Assembly (NCBI RefSeq): GCF_017642925.1
Contig: NZ_JAEPOL010000016.1
Coordinates: 1-64,000, forward strand
Direction: 5' to 3'
Source of the DNA: Maricaulis sp.
GTDB taxonomy: Bacteria > Pseudomonadota > Alphaproteobacteria > Caulobacterales > Maricaulaceae
DNA: 64,000 nucleotides
Part shown: piece after piece, positions 41,932-51,226 of the stretch
Layout: each line of letters opens with the position of its first letter
Position numbering within the stretch: position 1 is the first letter of the stretch
Notes under the pieces: generated by a model
What the model was told of the DNA's origin: nothing
Seen by the model: the letters and a program-made list of their open reading frames with translations, nothing else
Databases searched by the model: none
Position numbers and translations under genes: made by a program

Positions 41932-42909
41932 TTAGTCGGCCCTGCGGGCCGGGTCGGATAACAGGTTCGCCTGTCGGCGGGGCAAGATCAAGGTGAAGCA
42001 AGCGCCCGAACCGGGTTCTCCACGGGCGGAAAGCGACCCGCCGTGACGTTCGGCAATCTTGCGGCATGTGGCAAGCCCCACACCGGCCCCCGGATAGGCG
42101 TCGCGCGAGTGAAGACGCTCGAACAGACCGAATATGCGCTCGGCATGGCGCGGATCGAAGCCGATCCCGTTATCGCTGATCTCGATTGTCACGCGCCCGC
42201 CTGCCTCGTCCCCGCCGGCCTGAGTGGAAATAAGAATATTCACACTCGCGTCCGAACGCCGGTATTTCAAGGCATTATCGATAAGATTTTCCAAAAGTGT
42301 CCGCATCTGGACCGCGTCGGCCTCGACCATGCCCAGCGGGTCGCTCTCGATTTTCGCCTTCGCCGCCTGGATGCCGGGCGCACGATCCTCGAGAATCCCG
42401 GCCAGGACAGCATCCAGATCGACGGATGTGATGGCCGTCCGGTCATCGCGCACCCGGACGTGTACCAGCAGCGCATCGAGCAGGTCGCGCATGCGCCCGG
42501 CCGCGGCGGTCATCCGGTCCAGCGGTTGCGCGAGGGCCGGATCGGGCAGGAGGCCCAGCTTGTCGCGCAGGCGGTCGCCGAAAACCTGGATCTTGCGCAG
42601 GGGTTCGTGCAGGTCGTGGGTCGCCGCGTTGACGAAGATCTCCAGATCCGCCTTCTCAGCTTCCAACCGTGCGATCCGGGCACGGTCCGAACGCTGCCGG
42701 GTCAGGGCCCGGTCTGCCTGCCGCCAGCTGATGATAACCACCGCCAGCAGCAGGGCGACGAGTGCCAGCACAACCGTCAGCGCCGCCGGGTTCTCCCGAG
42801 CCAGTGGCAGGCCCGCCCCGGCAGCCAGCAGAAGACAGATCGCCGCCAGCACGGGCACGATACGCTGCTGCAGTCCTGCCCTGTCCGGGTCCGGCTGGCT
42901 CATGAACAT
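41932..42909 (-). CDS. Membrane histidine kinase (short)
   Basis: 325 residues. Two membrane helices (~residues 17-35 and 42-62), a coiled linker, then HisKA NAATHDLHEPLRKIQVFGDRL with the phospho-acceptor His, and HATPase motifs LENLIDNALKYR, ISDNGIGFDPRHAERIFGLFERLH and GAGVGLATCRKI. The HDLxEPLRKI box is that of phytochrome-like kinases and is shared with the larger kinase upstream. ATGs at 42909 and 42903 are both possible. It has no obvious sensing domain. Ends 18 bases before the response regulator. Confidence 0.9.
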   Translation of the reverse strand: MFMSQPDPDRAGLQQRIVPVLAAICLLLAAGAGLPLARENPAALTVVLALVALLLAVVIISWRQADRALTRQRSDRARIARLEAEKADLEIFVNAATHDLHEPLRKIQVFGDRLRDKLGLLPDPALAQPLDRMTAAAGRMRDLLDALLVHVRVRDDRTAITSVDLDAVLAGILEDRAPGIQAAKAKIESDPLGMVEADAVQMRTLLENLIDNALKYRRSDASVNILISTQAGGDEAGGRVTIEISDNGIGFDPRHAERIFGLFERLHSRDAYPGAGVGLATCRKIAERHGGSLSARGEPGSGACFTLILPRRQANLLSDPARRAD

Positions 42910-42939
42910 GTCACGGGACGCGCCGCCCCGCGCCTCCCG

Positions 42940-45267
42940 TCAGGTTACACTGCCCTGGCGCACCGGCAGCAACAGGGTGAAGACCGCGCCGGCATCCGGC
43001 TCGCCCCAGGCCGTCAGCTCGCCGGCATGGCGTTCGGCAATCTTGCGGCAGGTCGCCAGACCGACACCCGTTCCATCGAACTCGTCGCGGCCATGCAGGC
43101 GTTCGAACATGCCGAAGATGCGCTCGGCATGGCGCGGCTCGAAACCGACACCATTATCGGCGACCGCAATCCGCGCCATGGCCCCGTTCTCGCCGACCTC
43201 GACACTGCCCTCGATGGAGATGGACGGCTGGACGCCGGGGCGGCGGAATTTCAGGGAATTGGCGATCAGGTTGAGGAAGAGCTGGTGCATCTGGCCCGGA
43301 TCGGCCTCGATCGCCGGCAATTCGCCGACGCGGATTTTGGCGTTCTCTGCCGCGATCCGGGGCTCCAGATCGGACAAGACATCCGCCAGCACCGTCGCCA
43401 GCTCGACCGGCAGGAAGGAGGTCGTCTTCGAATTGACCCGTGAATAGCTCAGCAGGTCGTCGATCAGCCGGCGCATCCGGGTCGCGGCATCGACCATGCT
43501 CTCCAGATAGTGCCGACCGGTATCGTCCAGCGCGTCATAGCACTTGTTGTTCAGCCGTTCGCCGAAAGCCTGGATCTTGCGCAGGGGCTCCTGCAGATCG
43601 TGCGAGGCGGCATAGGCAAACTCCTGCAGCTCGGAGTTCGACCGTTTCAGCTCCTGGGCGTAGCGGCGCAGGGCCAACTCGTCGCGCTTGCGATTGGTGA
43701 TATCGCGGAAGGTGATCACCGCGCCCTTGGCCGGATCGGACGGATCGAGCGACGAACTCGCCGATTCGATCGGGATGGGTTGTCCGCTCTTGGTCCAGAA
43801 CACATCGCCATCCACCGTCTCACCGGTCGTGCCGGGATGGTGAAGCGGGCATTCCTCGCGCGGATAGAGCGAACCGTCCCGGCGGGAATGGTGTATCACC
43901 GCATGGATATCCCGGCCGATCAGCTCACTCTCGTCATAGCCCAGCATCTGGCAGGCCCGCGGGTTGATGAAGGTCAGCACGCCCTGGCCATCGATGCCGT
44001 AAATGCCCTCGGCCGCCGTCATCAGGATCTGCGACAGGCGCTGGTTGGCCGCAGCCGTCGCCTGCGCCCGGCGCCGGGTGATCGTCCTGTGTGCACTGAA
44101 CAGGACCGCCAGCAGGATGAAGGACAGGGCCATCGCCACGGCGAAGACCCGCAGCACGGCGCGGGCCTGGTTGGCGCCCGCCAGCGCGTCGATGACCTCG
44201 ATCTCGGTAATGACGCCGATATCGCGGCTGTCATCCCACACCCACGCGCCCATGACGAGAACGCCGCGCGCATCGCGGTAACCGCGCAGATTATAGCCGC
44301 GCCCTTCGGTGGTGACACTCCGCGCCGCCTCGGTCAGAGGCCATTCGGCGTAGGGACGGGACGGGATCGCGCCACGGGTGACATTGACCCCGGGATCACG
44401 CACTTCCAGATGCAGCATCGAGGGATGACCGTCGGCCAGCAGCCCTGCTTCGACGAATTCCTCACTGTAGCGGGTCTCGGTCAGGAGCCGGCCGGTCCGG
44501 TCGATCGCATAGGTCTCGCCGGACACGCCGGTACGTCCCACACGGAAGGTGGCGGAATACTCGGCCAGCGGATCGACCCGCAGGGCCAGATAGCCCACGA
44601 CCTCGCCTTCATCGCGGATCGGCGCAACCGAGTACATCAGGATTTCCTCGTCGATCGGCGCGCCCTCCATGTCCGGCGACGGCAGGGCCAGATCGACGAT
44701 ATGCGGGCGCGTCAGAACCGAGCCGCTGCGCTGGAAGCGCCCCTCGGGCAGGAGATCGAGCACCAGCGCCGGCTGCGCCAGCACGCTGTCGCGCATCGAG
44801 GACAGCGTCGTGCCGTTGGACGAGATCAGCAGATAGCCGCGATAGCCGTATTCGGTGAGCCAGGGCCCCAGCGTCTCGCGCAGCCGCGCCTGGGCAGGCG
44901 AGCGTTCCAGCTCGGAGCGGACGGGCGCGCGCGACAATTCCGCCAGGGCTTCGACAACGACCTCGTTTTCCGCCCAGACACGGACATCGTTCTCGCGATC
45001 CTGGGCCCAGTCCTCGAAACGCTGGATCGTGTTGCGCAGCACGGTCTGCAGCGCGGACAGGTTGGTCGAGCGGGCAGACGCCATCAAGGCGCCCTCGCCG
45101 GCCATCACCGCAAGCGCAACGACGACGATGAAGGACACCGCGACGAGGCCGGGCAGGACCTGGCCGACCCAGCCGTCAATATCGGCAAGGCGCTGCAAGG
45201 CAGACCGCGCCACGGCCTGCTCCGGTTCGTCACGGAGATAGGTATCTTCGTCCGCATCTGCGGTCAT
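42940..45267 (-). CDS. PAS-containing membrane histidine kinase
   Basis: 775 residues. Membrane helix at ~38-58, a ~300-residue periplasmic sensor that looks like a double-Cache domain (GYRGYLLISSNGTTL, YSVAPIRDEGEVVGYLALRVDP, RTGVSGETYAIDRTGRLL), a second helix near 370-390, a PAS domain (ILMTAAEGIYGIDGQGVLTFINP), HisKA (AYAASHDLQEPLRKIQAF) and HATPase (LFLNLIANSLKFR, VADNGVGFEPRHAERIFG, GTGVGLATCRK). First gene of the kinase-kinase-response regulator operon. Ligand unknown. Confidence 0.92.
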   Translation of the reverse strand: MTADADEDTYLRDEPEQAVARSALQRLADIDGWVGQVLPGLVAVSFIVVVALAVMAGEGALMASARSTNLSALQTVLRNTIQRFEDWAQDRENDVRVWAENEVVVEALAELSRAPVRSELERSPAQARLRETLGPWLTEYGYRGYLLISSNGTTLSSMRDSVLAQPALVLDLLPEGRFQRSGSVLTRPHIVDLALPSPDMEGAPIDEEILMYSVAPIRDEGEVVGYLALRVDPLAEYSATFRVGRTGVSGETYAIDRTGRLLTETRYSEEFVEAGLLADGHPSMLHLEVRDPGVNVTRGAIPSRPYAEWPLTEAARSVTTEGRGYNLRGYRDARGVLVMGAWVWDDSRDIGVITEIEVIDALAGANQARAVLRVFAVAMALSFILLAVLFSAHRTITRRRAQATAAANQRLSQILMTAAEGIYGIDGQGVLTFINPRACQMLGYDESELIGRDIHAVIHHSRRDGSLYPREECPLHHPGTTGETVDGDVFWTKSGQPIPIESASSSLDPSDPAKGAVITFRDITNRKRDELALRRYAQELKRSNSELQEFAYAASHDLQEPLRKIQAFGERLNNKCYDALDDTGRHYLESMVDAATRMRRLIDDLLSYSRVNSKTTSFLPVELATVLADVLSDLEPRIAAENAKIRVGELPAIEADPGQMHQLFLNLIANSLKFRRPGVQPSISIEGSVEVGENGAMARIAVADNGVGFEPRHAERIFGMFERLHGRDEFDGTGVGLATCRKIAERHAGELTAWGEPDAGAVFTLLLPVRQGSVT

Positions 45268-45489
45268 TCGAATCGACCCCGCCTGAACGCCCGAAGTCCA
45301 TGTTAGCGATTTTGTGGCGCTTGTCGCGTAAGACCGCCAAATTCATGGCACAAATTGGCCCGTTCCAGTCAGCCCGGGTTCACCGCAACGCCCCTAATGT
45401 CGTCAGCGTGCGCCCCGCGGTGTATCGGTCCGGACCGGGCAACAACCCTCGCTTTGCTCCGGACCGGGCCGGTACACCGCACCTTTTTC

Positions 45490-45960
45490 TCACCACGCAT
45501 CCGACGGATTGGCCGTTCCTGCATACTCGCGAAGCCGGCGCAGTGTTGCCGGCGATGTGTCGTGCGGCAGGTCGTCCGGATGGAACCAGTCCACCGCCTC
45601 GATCTCGCCGGCATGATCTGTCGGACAGACCCGCCAGTCGCGAACCGAGAACAGCACGACATGATCGCCGCGAAAGCTTGCGTGATTGCTGTAGATGCCA
45701 AACAGATCGGCCGGCCCCGTCACCTCCACGCCGGCTTCCTCGGCGAGTTCGCGACGCAAGGCCTCGCGAACCGGCTCGCCCCGCTCCACCCCGCCACCGG
45801 GCAGATACCAGCCATCGATATAGGTGTGACGGACCAGTACGACACGCTTTTCACTGTCCGTGACAATCGCCCGGACCCCGATCGTGGTTCCCCGCGACAG
45901 GCGCCACCAGGACTGCATGATCGGGCGTACCGCCGGCTCGATGCGTGCGCGCCAGCTCAT
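45490..45960 (-). CDS. Nudix hydrolase
   Basis: 156 residues. A complete Nudix box is visible as GGGVERGEPVREALRRELAE followed by EAGVEV, preceded by the strand VVLVRHTYIDGWYLPG. Such enzymes hydrolyse nucleoside diphosphates linked to another group. Substrate cannot be told. ATG at 45960 chosen; no strong ribosome site is seen. Confidence 0.88.
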   Translation of the reverse strand: MSWRARIEPAVRPIMQSWWRLSRGTTIGVRAIVTDSEKRVVLVRHTYIDGWYLPGGGVERGEPVREALRRELAEEAGVEVTGPADLFGIYSNHASFRGDHVVLFSVRDWRVCPTDHAGEIEAVDWFHPDDLPHDTSPATLRRLREYAGTANPSDAW

Positions 45961-46032
45961 GCCGCTTCCACCGCTAGCCACCGCCTGTTCGTCACGCTAT
46001 GTACGGGACATCTGACTGCCATTTTCGGGAAA

Positions 46033-46119
46033 ATGATCATGTACGCTCTTGTTGCCATCCTCGGTGTCGCGGCAATTTTCGGACTGCTCAACCTTATCGA
46101 ATACCGCCGCCTCGACTAG
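46033..46119 (+). CDS. Very small single-pass membrane protein
   Basis: 28 residues: two Met codons, about 18 hydrophobic residues (ALVAILGVAAIFGLLNLI) and a polar tail ending IEYRRLD. CGGGAAA precedes the ATG. The NLIEYRRLD-type ending after one helix recalls tiny membrane proteins found in other proteobacteria, though I cannot verify this. It lies 23 bases before the exchanger gene and may be co-transcribed. Confidence 0.55.
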   Translation: MIMYALVAILGVAAIFGLLNLIEYRRLD

Positions 46120-46142
46120 TCCGCACTTTTAGAGGTTCCGGA

Positions 46143-47132
46143 ATGGCTGCACCCCTGTTCATCGCCCTGATCCTGGGCGGGATCGTCGTTCTTTTGTTCG
46201 GCGGGGACCTCTTGGTCCGGGGTAGTGCGGGCCTGGCCCGGATCTGGCGGCTGCCGCCGCTGCTGGTCGGCCTCACCATCATCGCCTTCGGGACATCGGC
46301 GCCCGAGCTGGTGGTCTCGGTGCAATCGGCCCTGGAAGACGTGCCCGGCCTCGCGCTGGGTAATATCGTCGGCTCCAACACCGCGAACTTCCTCCTGATT
46401 CTCGGCCTGCCGGCGATTTTCGGCGCCATTCCCACCACCACGCCCGGTGTCCGGCGCAATGCGATCATCGCACTCCTGGCCGCCCTCGCGCTGGTGGCGG
46501 TCAGCTGGGACCGAACGATCGACACGGTCGAAAGTGCCGTCCTGTTTGCCCTGATCATTGGCTATGTCAGCCTGATGGGCGTGCTGGCCGGCAAGAAGAG
46601 CGACGACCCCTCGCTGGCGGAACTCACCGATCTCGAACATATGGAAGGCCTGCCCACCGGTGTGGGGCGCAGCGTCGCCGCTGTTCTGATCGGCCTTGTC
46701 GCCCTGCCCGTGGGTGCCCAGATGATCGTGACGGGCGGCACCGAAGCAGCGCTCGCCCTCAATGTCGACGAAGCCCTGATCGGCCTGACCGCTGTCGCCT
46801 TCGGCACCTCCCTGCCCGAGCTCGCGACCGTCGTGATGGCGTCGATGCGGCGACAGGCCGACATGGCGATCGGCAATGTGCTCGGCTCGAATATTTTCAA
46901 CGTCTTCGCCGTCGGCGGCGCGACCGGTCTCGCCGCGTCGGCAACGGGCGACAATCTGCCGGTCCCGGCCGGCTTCTTCGCCCTCGATCTGTGGGTGATG
47001 GTCGGCGCGAGCGTCGCGATCGCCGCGATCATCCTGGCGCGCCAGCCGATCAGCCGCCTGTTCGGCCTCCTGCTCTTCATCGCCTATATCGGCTATATGG
47101 TCGTGCTGGCCCGGTCTGCACTGGGCAGCTGA
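46143..47132 (+). CDS. Calcium/sodium antiporter (YrbG-like)
   Basis: 329 residues, ten membrane helices in two inverted halves. The alpha repeats are GLTIIAFGTSAPELVVSV with NIVGSNTANFLLILG, and GLTAVAFGTSLPELATVV with NVLGSNIFNVFAVGG, which line the ion path with their Glu and Asn residues. Family members exchange Ca2+ for Na+ (or H+) across the inner membrane; actual ions inferred. ATG at 46143 chosen from homologous N-terminus PLFIALILGGIVVLLFGGDLLVRG. Confidence 0.93.
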   Translation: MAAPLFIALILGGIVVLLFGGDLLVRGSAGLARIWRLPPLLVGLTIIAFGTSAPELVVSVQSALEDVPGLALGNIVGSNTANFLLILGLPAIFGAIPTTTPGVRRNAIIALLAALALVAVSWDRTIDTVESAVLFALIIGYVSLMGVLAGKKSDDPSLAELTDLEHMEGLPTGVGRSVAAVLIGLVALPVGAQMIVTGGTEAALALNVDEALIGLTAVAFGTSLPELATVVMASMRRQADMAIGNVLGSNIFNVFAVGGATGLAASATGDNLPVPAGFFALDLWVMVGASVAIAAIILARQPISRLFGLLLFIAYIGYMVVLARSALGS

Positions 47133-47227
47133 TCGCCGCAGGGGACGATCCGGACGAAAGTCCCGCAGACATTCGCCCTGTCCCGTCGTAACCTCCCGCT
47201 GGCGGCTATTATTCCGAGGGGGGACTC

Positions 47228-48430
47228 ATGGCTTCACCAAACACCGAGCGTCTGGTCAGTATCGACGCGCTGCGCGGAATCGCCGTCCTGGGCATTCTGA
47301 TGATGAATGTGCAGGGCTTCGCGATGACGCCCTTCGCCTATGACGATCCGACGATGCAGATGGATCTGACCGGCGCCAACCTGTCGGTCTGGGCTATCGC
47401 CCATACCTTCTTCCATCTGAAATTCATCACGATTTTCTCGACCCTGTTCGGCGCCGGCATTGTCATGATGGCAGGAACCGGTGAAGACACCGGGCGCCAT
47501 TATCCGCGCATGCTGTGGCTGCTGCTGATCGGTGCGATCCACGCCTACCTGCTCTGGTGGGGCGATATCCTCGTGAGCTACGCCCTGCTGGGCATGCTGG
47601 CCGTCAAGGCCCGCCGCATGTCGCCGGGCGCACTGGTCACCTGGGGCATCGTGCTGATCGGCGTGAGCGCCCTCTTGATGGTGGGTGGCGCCTGGCTGGC
47701 CGTGCCGTTCGCGGGCATGTCCGAGACGTCCGAGCAAGACGCCATGATGGCCGAGATGATGGCCGGCATGACGCAGGCCTACCAGGCCGGCTATCTTGAG
47801 CGGCTGCCCTGGAATGCCGGCTTTGCCGCGATCGGCCAGATCGGCGGGCTGATCGCCTTCGGACCGCGCCTGATGGGGCTGATGTTCATCGGCATGGCCC
47901 TGTTCAAGTCGGGCTTCCTGTCGGCGAGCTGGAGCCTGGGGCGGTATGCCGTTCTGGCAGCCGTGACGCTGGTGGCCGGCTATCTGCTGTCGCACATGGG
48001 CACGCAGTCGATGATCGCCGGCGAATTCGATACCGAGGCGATGGCCGTGGGCACGAGCTACAGTTATTTCGGCAGCCTGGTCCTGTCCTTCGGTTATGCA
48101 TCCGCCGTGATGCTGCTGGCCAAGATCGGCGCTTTCCGGCTCCTGCTGATGCCCTTCGCCGCAGCCGGCCGGATGGCCTTCACCAACTATATCGCCCAAA
48201 CCCTGATCATGACCTTCATCTTCGTGGGCACGCCGGGTCTCGGCCTGTTCGGCACGGTCGAACGGGTCGACCAGGCCAAGCTGGTGCTGGTCGTCTGGAC
48301 TGTGCAGCTGATCTGGTCGCCGCTCTGGCTGTCGGTCTTCCGCTTCGGCCCGCTGGAATGGGTCTGGCGCTCGCTGACCTACAAGCAGGCCCAGCCGCTG
48401 CTCAAACAGCGCGAACCCGCTGCCGGATAG
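47228..48430 (+). CDS. DUF418 family membrane protein
   Basis: 400 residues, about nine to ten helices. RLVSIDALRGIAVLGILMMN at the N-terminus and AAGRMAFTNYIAQTLIM with WTVQLIWSPLWLSVFRFGPLEWVWRSLTY at the C-terminus are the DUF418 signature (YeiB-like). Possibly an acyl or sugar-transfer-related membrane protein by distant likeness to acyltransferase 3, but no function is established. GGGGGGA precedes the ATG. Confidence 0.9.
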   Translation: MASPNTERLVSIDALRGIAVLGILMMNVQGFAMTPFAYDDPTMQMDLTGANLSVWAIAHTFFHLKFITIFSTLFGAGIVMMAGTGEDTGRHYPRMLWLLLIGAIHAYLLWWGDILVSYALLGMLAVKARRMSPGALVTWGIVLIGVSALLMVGGAWLAVPFAGMSETSEQDAMMAEMMAGMTQAYQAGYLERLPWNAGFAAIGQIGGLIAFGPRLMGLMFIGMALFKSGFLSASWSLGRYAVLAAVTLVAGYLLSHMGTQSMIAGEFDTEAMAVGTSYSYFGSLVLSFGYASAVMLLAKIGAFRLLLMPFAAAGRMAFTNYIAQTLIMTFIFVGTPGLGLFGTVERVDQAKLVLVVWTVQLIWSPLWLSVFRFGPLEWVWRSLTYKQAQPLLKQREPAAG

Positions 48431-48451
48431 ACATCGGGGCGCTGCAGCCAG

Positions 48452-49345
48452 TCAGACCAGCTGTGGCGCCCACTCTTCCAGCAGAAAATCGAGAAAGGCC
48501 CGGCGAACGGGCGAGTCGGTCCGCGTTGCTGGCCAGACCGCGTGCAGGTCGATGGGCGGGACGGTCCAGCCCGGCGCAGGGTCGACCAGACTGCCGGCCT
48601 TCAACCTGTCCTCCACCAGATGGGCGGGCGGTGTGGCCAGCCCCATGCCGGCAAGCGCCAGCTCGATCATGGCATCGATACTGCCCACGACGACATTGCC
48701 GGATGTCTCGACATCCACCGACTGGCCATCCGGAGCGATCAGCGTGCGCCAGGCCGGCATGGCGTCCAGCCGAATCCAGCGCCGTTGCGCCAGCATTTCG
48801 GCGTCGACAGCGATGGTGTGGGCAGAGAGGAACGCCGGCGCGCAGACAAGCTGGCGCCGGATATGCCCGATCCGGCGAGCCTTCAGAGCACTGTCAACCA
48901 GACGCCCGGCGCGCAGGCCGAGATCGAACCGGCCGGCGCCGAGATCCGCAACCGCGTCGGAAACATCCACCCGCATCTCCACGCCCGGATGGGCGCCGGA
49001 GAACGCCGCAACCGCCTCGCCCAGCCCGGCTCCGATCACCGCCGATGTACAGGTCACGGCAAGGCTGCCGCGCAGCTGACCTGTATGACGGCTGGCGAGC
49101 GCGAAAGCATCGTCGCAGGCGGCGGCGATCGCGGCGGCATGGCGGCCAACCTCTTCACCCAGTGCCGTGGGAGACAGGCGACGGGTGGTGCGGTTGAGCA
49201 GCGGAGCGCCCAGGAAACGCTCCAGCTCGCTGATGTGATAGCTCACCGTGGATGGCGCCACGCCGAGCCTGACCGCAGCCGCACGGAAGGAGCCTTCCTG
49301 CAGGACGGTCCCGAAGGTCGCCAGGGATTTGAGCCGATCCAGCAT
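48452..49345 (-). CDS. LysR family transcriptional regulator
   Basis: 297 residues. LKSLATFGTVLQEGSFRAAAVRLGVAPSTVSYHISELERFLGAPLLNRTTRRLSPT is the LysR helix-turn-helix; the rest is a periplasmic-binding-like effector domain (RGSLAVTCTSAVIG onward). An in-frame TTG at 49375 would add ten residues. It is divergent from the LysE-type exporter gene, with an imperfect palindrome around ATCGATgattttTCGATCAAT (49346-49366) between them, so it probably controls that exporter. Confidence 0.9.
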   Translation of the reverse strand: MLDRLKSLATFGTVLQEGSFRAAAVRLGVAPSTVSYHISELERFLGAPLLNRTTRRLSPTALGEEVGRHAAAIAAACDDAFALASRHTGQLRGSLAVTCTSAVIGAGLGEAVAAFSGAHPGVEMRVDVSDAVADLGAGRFDLGLRAGRLVDSALKARRIGHIRRQLVCAPAFLSAHTIAVDAEMLAQRRWIRLDAMPAWRTLIAPDGQSVDVETSGNVVVGSIDAMIELALAGMGLATPPAHLVEDRLKAGSLVDPAPGWTVPPIDLHAVWPATRTDSPVRRAFLDFLLEEWAPQLV

Positions 49346-49435
49346 ATCGATGATTTTTCGATCAATGAGTTTCAACTCACCAGCCTAATCGACCGCAAAG
49401 CGAATTGATAGATCAGCTGAAACGGGAGACACGCG

Positions 49436-50047
49436 ATGGGAAACCTGCTGGCGATGGGCGTCTTCGCCCTGACGATGTCGATCTCGCCGGGACCGGCAAA
49501 CATGATCACACTATCGGCTGGCCTGCATCACGGCGCGCGCCGGGCCCTGCCCTTCGTGCTCGGCTGCACGATCGGTTTCACCGCCCTGCTTGTTACCATC
49601 GGCCTGGCGGCCAGCCTTCTGGCCCGGCTGGGGCCGGTCTGGCAGATCGGCATGGCCGTCCTGGGCGCCGCTGTGATCGTCTATTTCGGTGTCCGCATCG
49701 CCTTCGCCCCGACCGGCTTGCAGACCGAAGAGCGGCCAGCCCTGCCCGGCCTCTGGCAGGGTGTGCTGCTGCAATGGGTGAACCCGAAGGCCTGGGGTGC
49801 CTGCCTGGCGGCTGTGTCCCTGTTCGAACTGGCAGGAGCGGGCGACCGTCTGGCGGTGTTCTCCAGCCTCTATTTCGTGATCTGCCTGTTCGGGATCGGC
49901 ACCTGGGCGGTGCTCGGACGCAGTATCCGCCGATTCCTGGTCTCACCCCTGCGCATGCGGCTGTTCAACCTGGCAATCGGCGGCACGCTCGTCCTGCTCG
50001 CGGCGGGGCTGGTCGCTGACGGGTTGATGCGATCTGCGGCGAGCTGA
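49436..50047 (+). CDS. LysE/RhtB family amino-acid exporter
   Basis: 203 residues, six membrane helices. AMGVFALTMSISPGPANMITLSAGLHHGARRALPFVLGCTIGF is the conserved LysE family N-terminus (SPGPN-type motif), and LLQWVNPKAW the mid motif. It exports an amino acid or similar metabolite across the inner membrane. The divergent LysR gene is its likely regulator. Substrate unknown. Confidence 0.9.
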   Translation: MGNLLAMGVFALTMSISPGPANMITLSAGLHHGARRALPFVLGCTIGFTALLVTIGLAASLLARLGPVWQIGMAVLGAAVIVYFGVRIAFAPTGLQTEERPALPGLWQGVLLQWVNPKAWGACLAAVSLFELAGAGDRLAVFSSLYFVICLFGIGTWAVLGRSIRRFLVSPLRMRLFNLAIGGTLVLLAAGLVADGLMRSAAS

Positions 50048-50053
50048 CCCGGC

Positions 50054-50461
50054 TCAGCTCTTCGGGCGGCAGCGAAAGCGCGTGAGGCCGACGGCATCGG
50101 CGTCGGGATAGGCGTCGACCTTGCGGGTGGTCACCTGGGCCGCGGCGACAGCCGCCGGCTCAAGCGCCAGGTCGAGTATCGTGCCGCACAGGGTTTCCTG
50201 CAGGTCGAACTGCTGGTTTTCCAGAGCCTTGATGCCGTGCAGGATGTAGTCGTAGTCAACGACCGTAGCGATGTCGTCCGTGCCGCACCAGGCTTTGGAC
50301 ACCAGGGTAACAACGTCGACCAGAACGCGCTGCTTCACTCCGCGCTCATAATCGTGGATGCCGATCTCGACATCCAGCTTCACGCCTTCCAGGCGGTAGA
50401 CGAAGACATCTTCGCCGGTGGCACTGGCAAGCGCGTTCTCGATCACCTGATCCAGTCTCAT
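50054..50461 (-). CDS. folB: Dihydroneopterin aldolase family protein
   Basis: 135 residues. VFVYRLEGVKLDVEIGIHDYERGVKQRVLVDV, with the active-site Glu-Ile-Gly-Ile-His-x2-Glu pattern, and VVDYDYILHGIKAL are typical of the FolB fold. It forms 6-hydroxymethyl-dihydropterin in folate synthesis; the neighbouring short-chain reductase looks like a pteridine reductase, supporting a pterin role. Gap to that gene is six bases, with both on the minus strand. Confidence 0.87.
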   Translation of the reverse strand: MRLDQVIENALASATGEDVFVYRLEGVKLDVEIGIHDYERGVKQRVLVDVVTLVSKAWCGTDDIATVVDYDYILHGIKALENQQFDLQETLCGTILDLALEPAAVAAAQVTTRKVDAYPDADAVGLTRFRCRPKS

Positions 50462-50467
50462 GCGGCG

Positions 50468-51226
50468 CTACTCCTCCGGCACACCGGCGGCATACATCAC
50501 ATCGCCGTCGCGGGCGTCGAGATGCTGGCCGCCATCCACGATGATCGTCTCGCCCGTCATCGACGGGGTCGCAAGGATGAAGCGCACCGCCCGGATGATG
50601 TCCTCGGGCGTGGACCCGCCCCGCATCGGGTTCATCCGGTGTGCGCGGGCGAATTCCTCGGGCGACTGACCGCCGGATGGCAGGGTGATCCCCGGCGCCA
50701 CACCATTCACCCGCACGCGCGGGGCAAAAGCCATGGCCATTGTGGTCGTCGCACCCAGAAGCGCCTGCTTGGCCAGGGTGTAGGAAAAGAAGTCGGGATT
50801 GAGGTTGAAGAGCTTCTGGTCGAGCAGGTTGATGATACAGCCTGACGCGCGGTCCTCGTGTCGCTTTGCCATGACAGAAGCGAGCAATACCGGCGCCACA
50901 AGGTTTACACGCAGCGTACGTTCGAGTTGCACAGGTGTGACATTTTCCGGACGGTCGGGCTCGAAGATCGACGCGGAATTGATCAGCGCATCGACACGCC
51001 CCACCCCGTCCATGAAACCCTCGATGCCAGCCGTGTCGTCCATGTCGAACCGGACCGTGTCCGCCGAACCGCCCGCATCGCGGATCGCCGCCGCGACGGC
51101 CTCCGCCTCTGTGCCGGACGTGTTGTAGTGCACGACGACGTGCCAGCCATCCGCACCGAGCGCGGCAGCTATTTTGGCACCCAGGCGCTTGCCGCCGCCG
51201 GTCACGAGGGCGATCTTGTCGGACAT
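50468..51226 (-). CDS. Short-chain dehydrogenase, pteridine-reductase-like (FolM-type)
   Basis: 252 residues. NAD(P)-binding [18 protein letters not shown], with the Arg typical of NADPH-dependent pteridine reductases, NSASIFEPD, the catalytic region [13 protein letters not shown] (Tyr-x3-Lys) and GVAPGITLP. Probably reduces dihydropterins or dihydrofolate. GAGG is six bases before the start. The start codon overlaps that of uvrC on the opposite strand by two bases. Confidence 0.87.
   Translation of the reverse strand: MSDKIALVTGGGKRLGAKIAAALGADGWHVVVHYNTSGTEAEAVAAAIRDAGGSADTVRFDMDDTAGIEGFMDGVGRVDALINSASIFEPDRPENVTPVQLERTLRVNLVAPVLLASVMAKRHEDRASGCIINLLDQKLFNLNPDFFSYTLAKQALLGATTTMAMAFAPRVRVNGVAPGITLPSGGQSPEEFARAHRMNPMRGGSTPEDIIRAVRFILATPSMTGETIIVDGGQHLDARDGDVMYAAGVPEE

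Noticed and set aside
43510-45306. 598-codon open frame antisense to the large histidine kinase
   Set aside because: The composition is that of an antisense shadow, while the kinase on the minus strand has all catalytic boxes.
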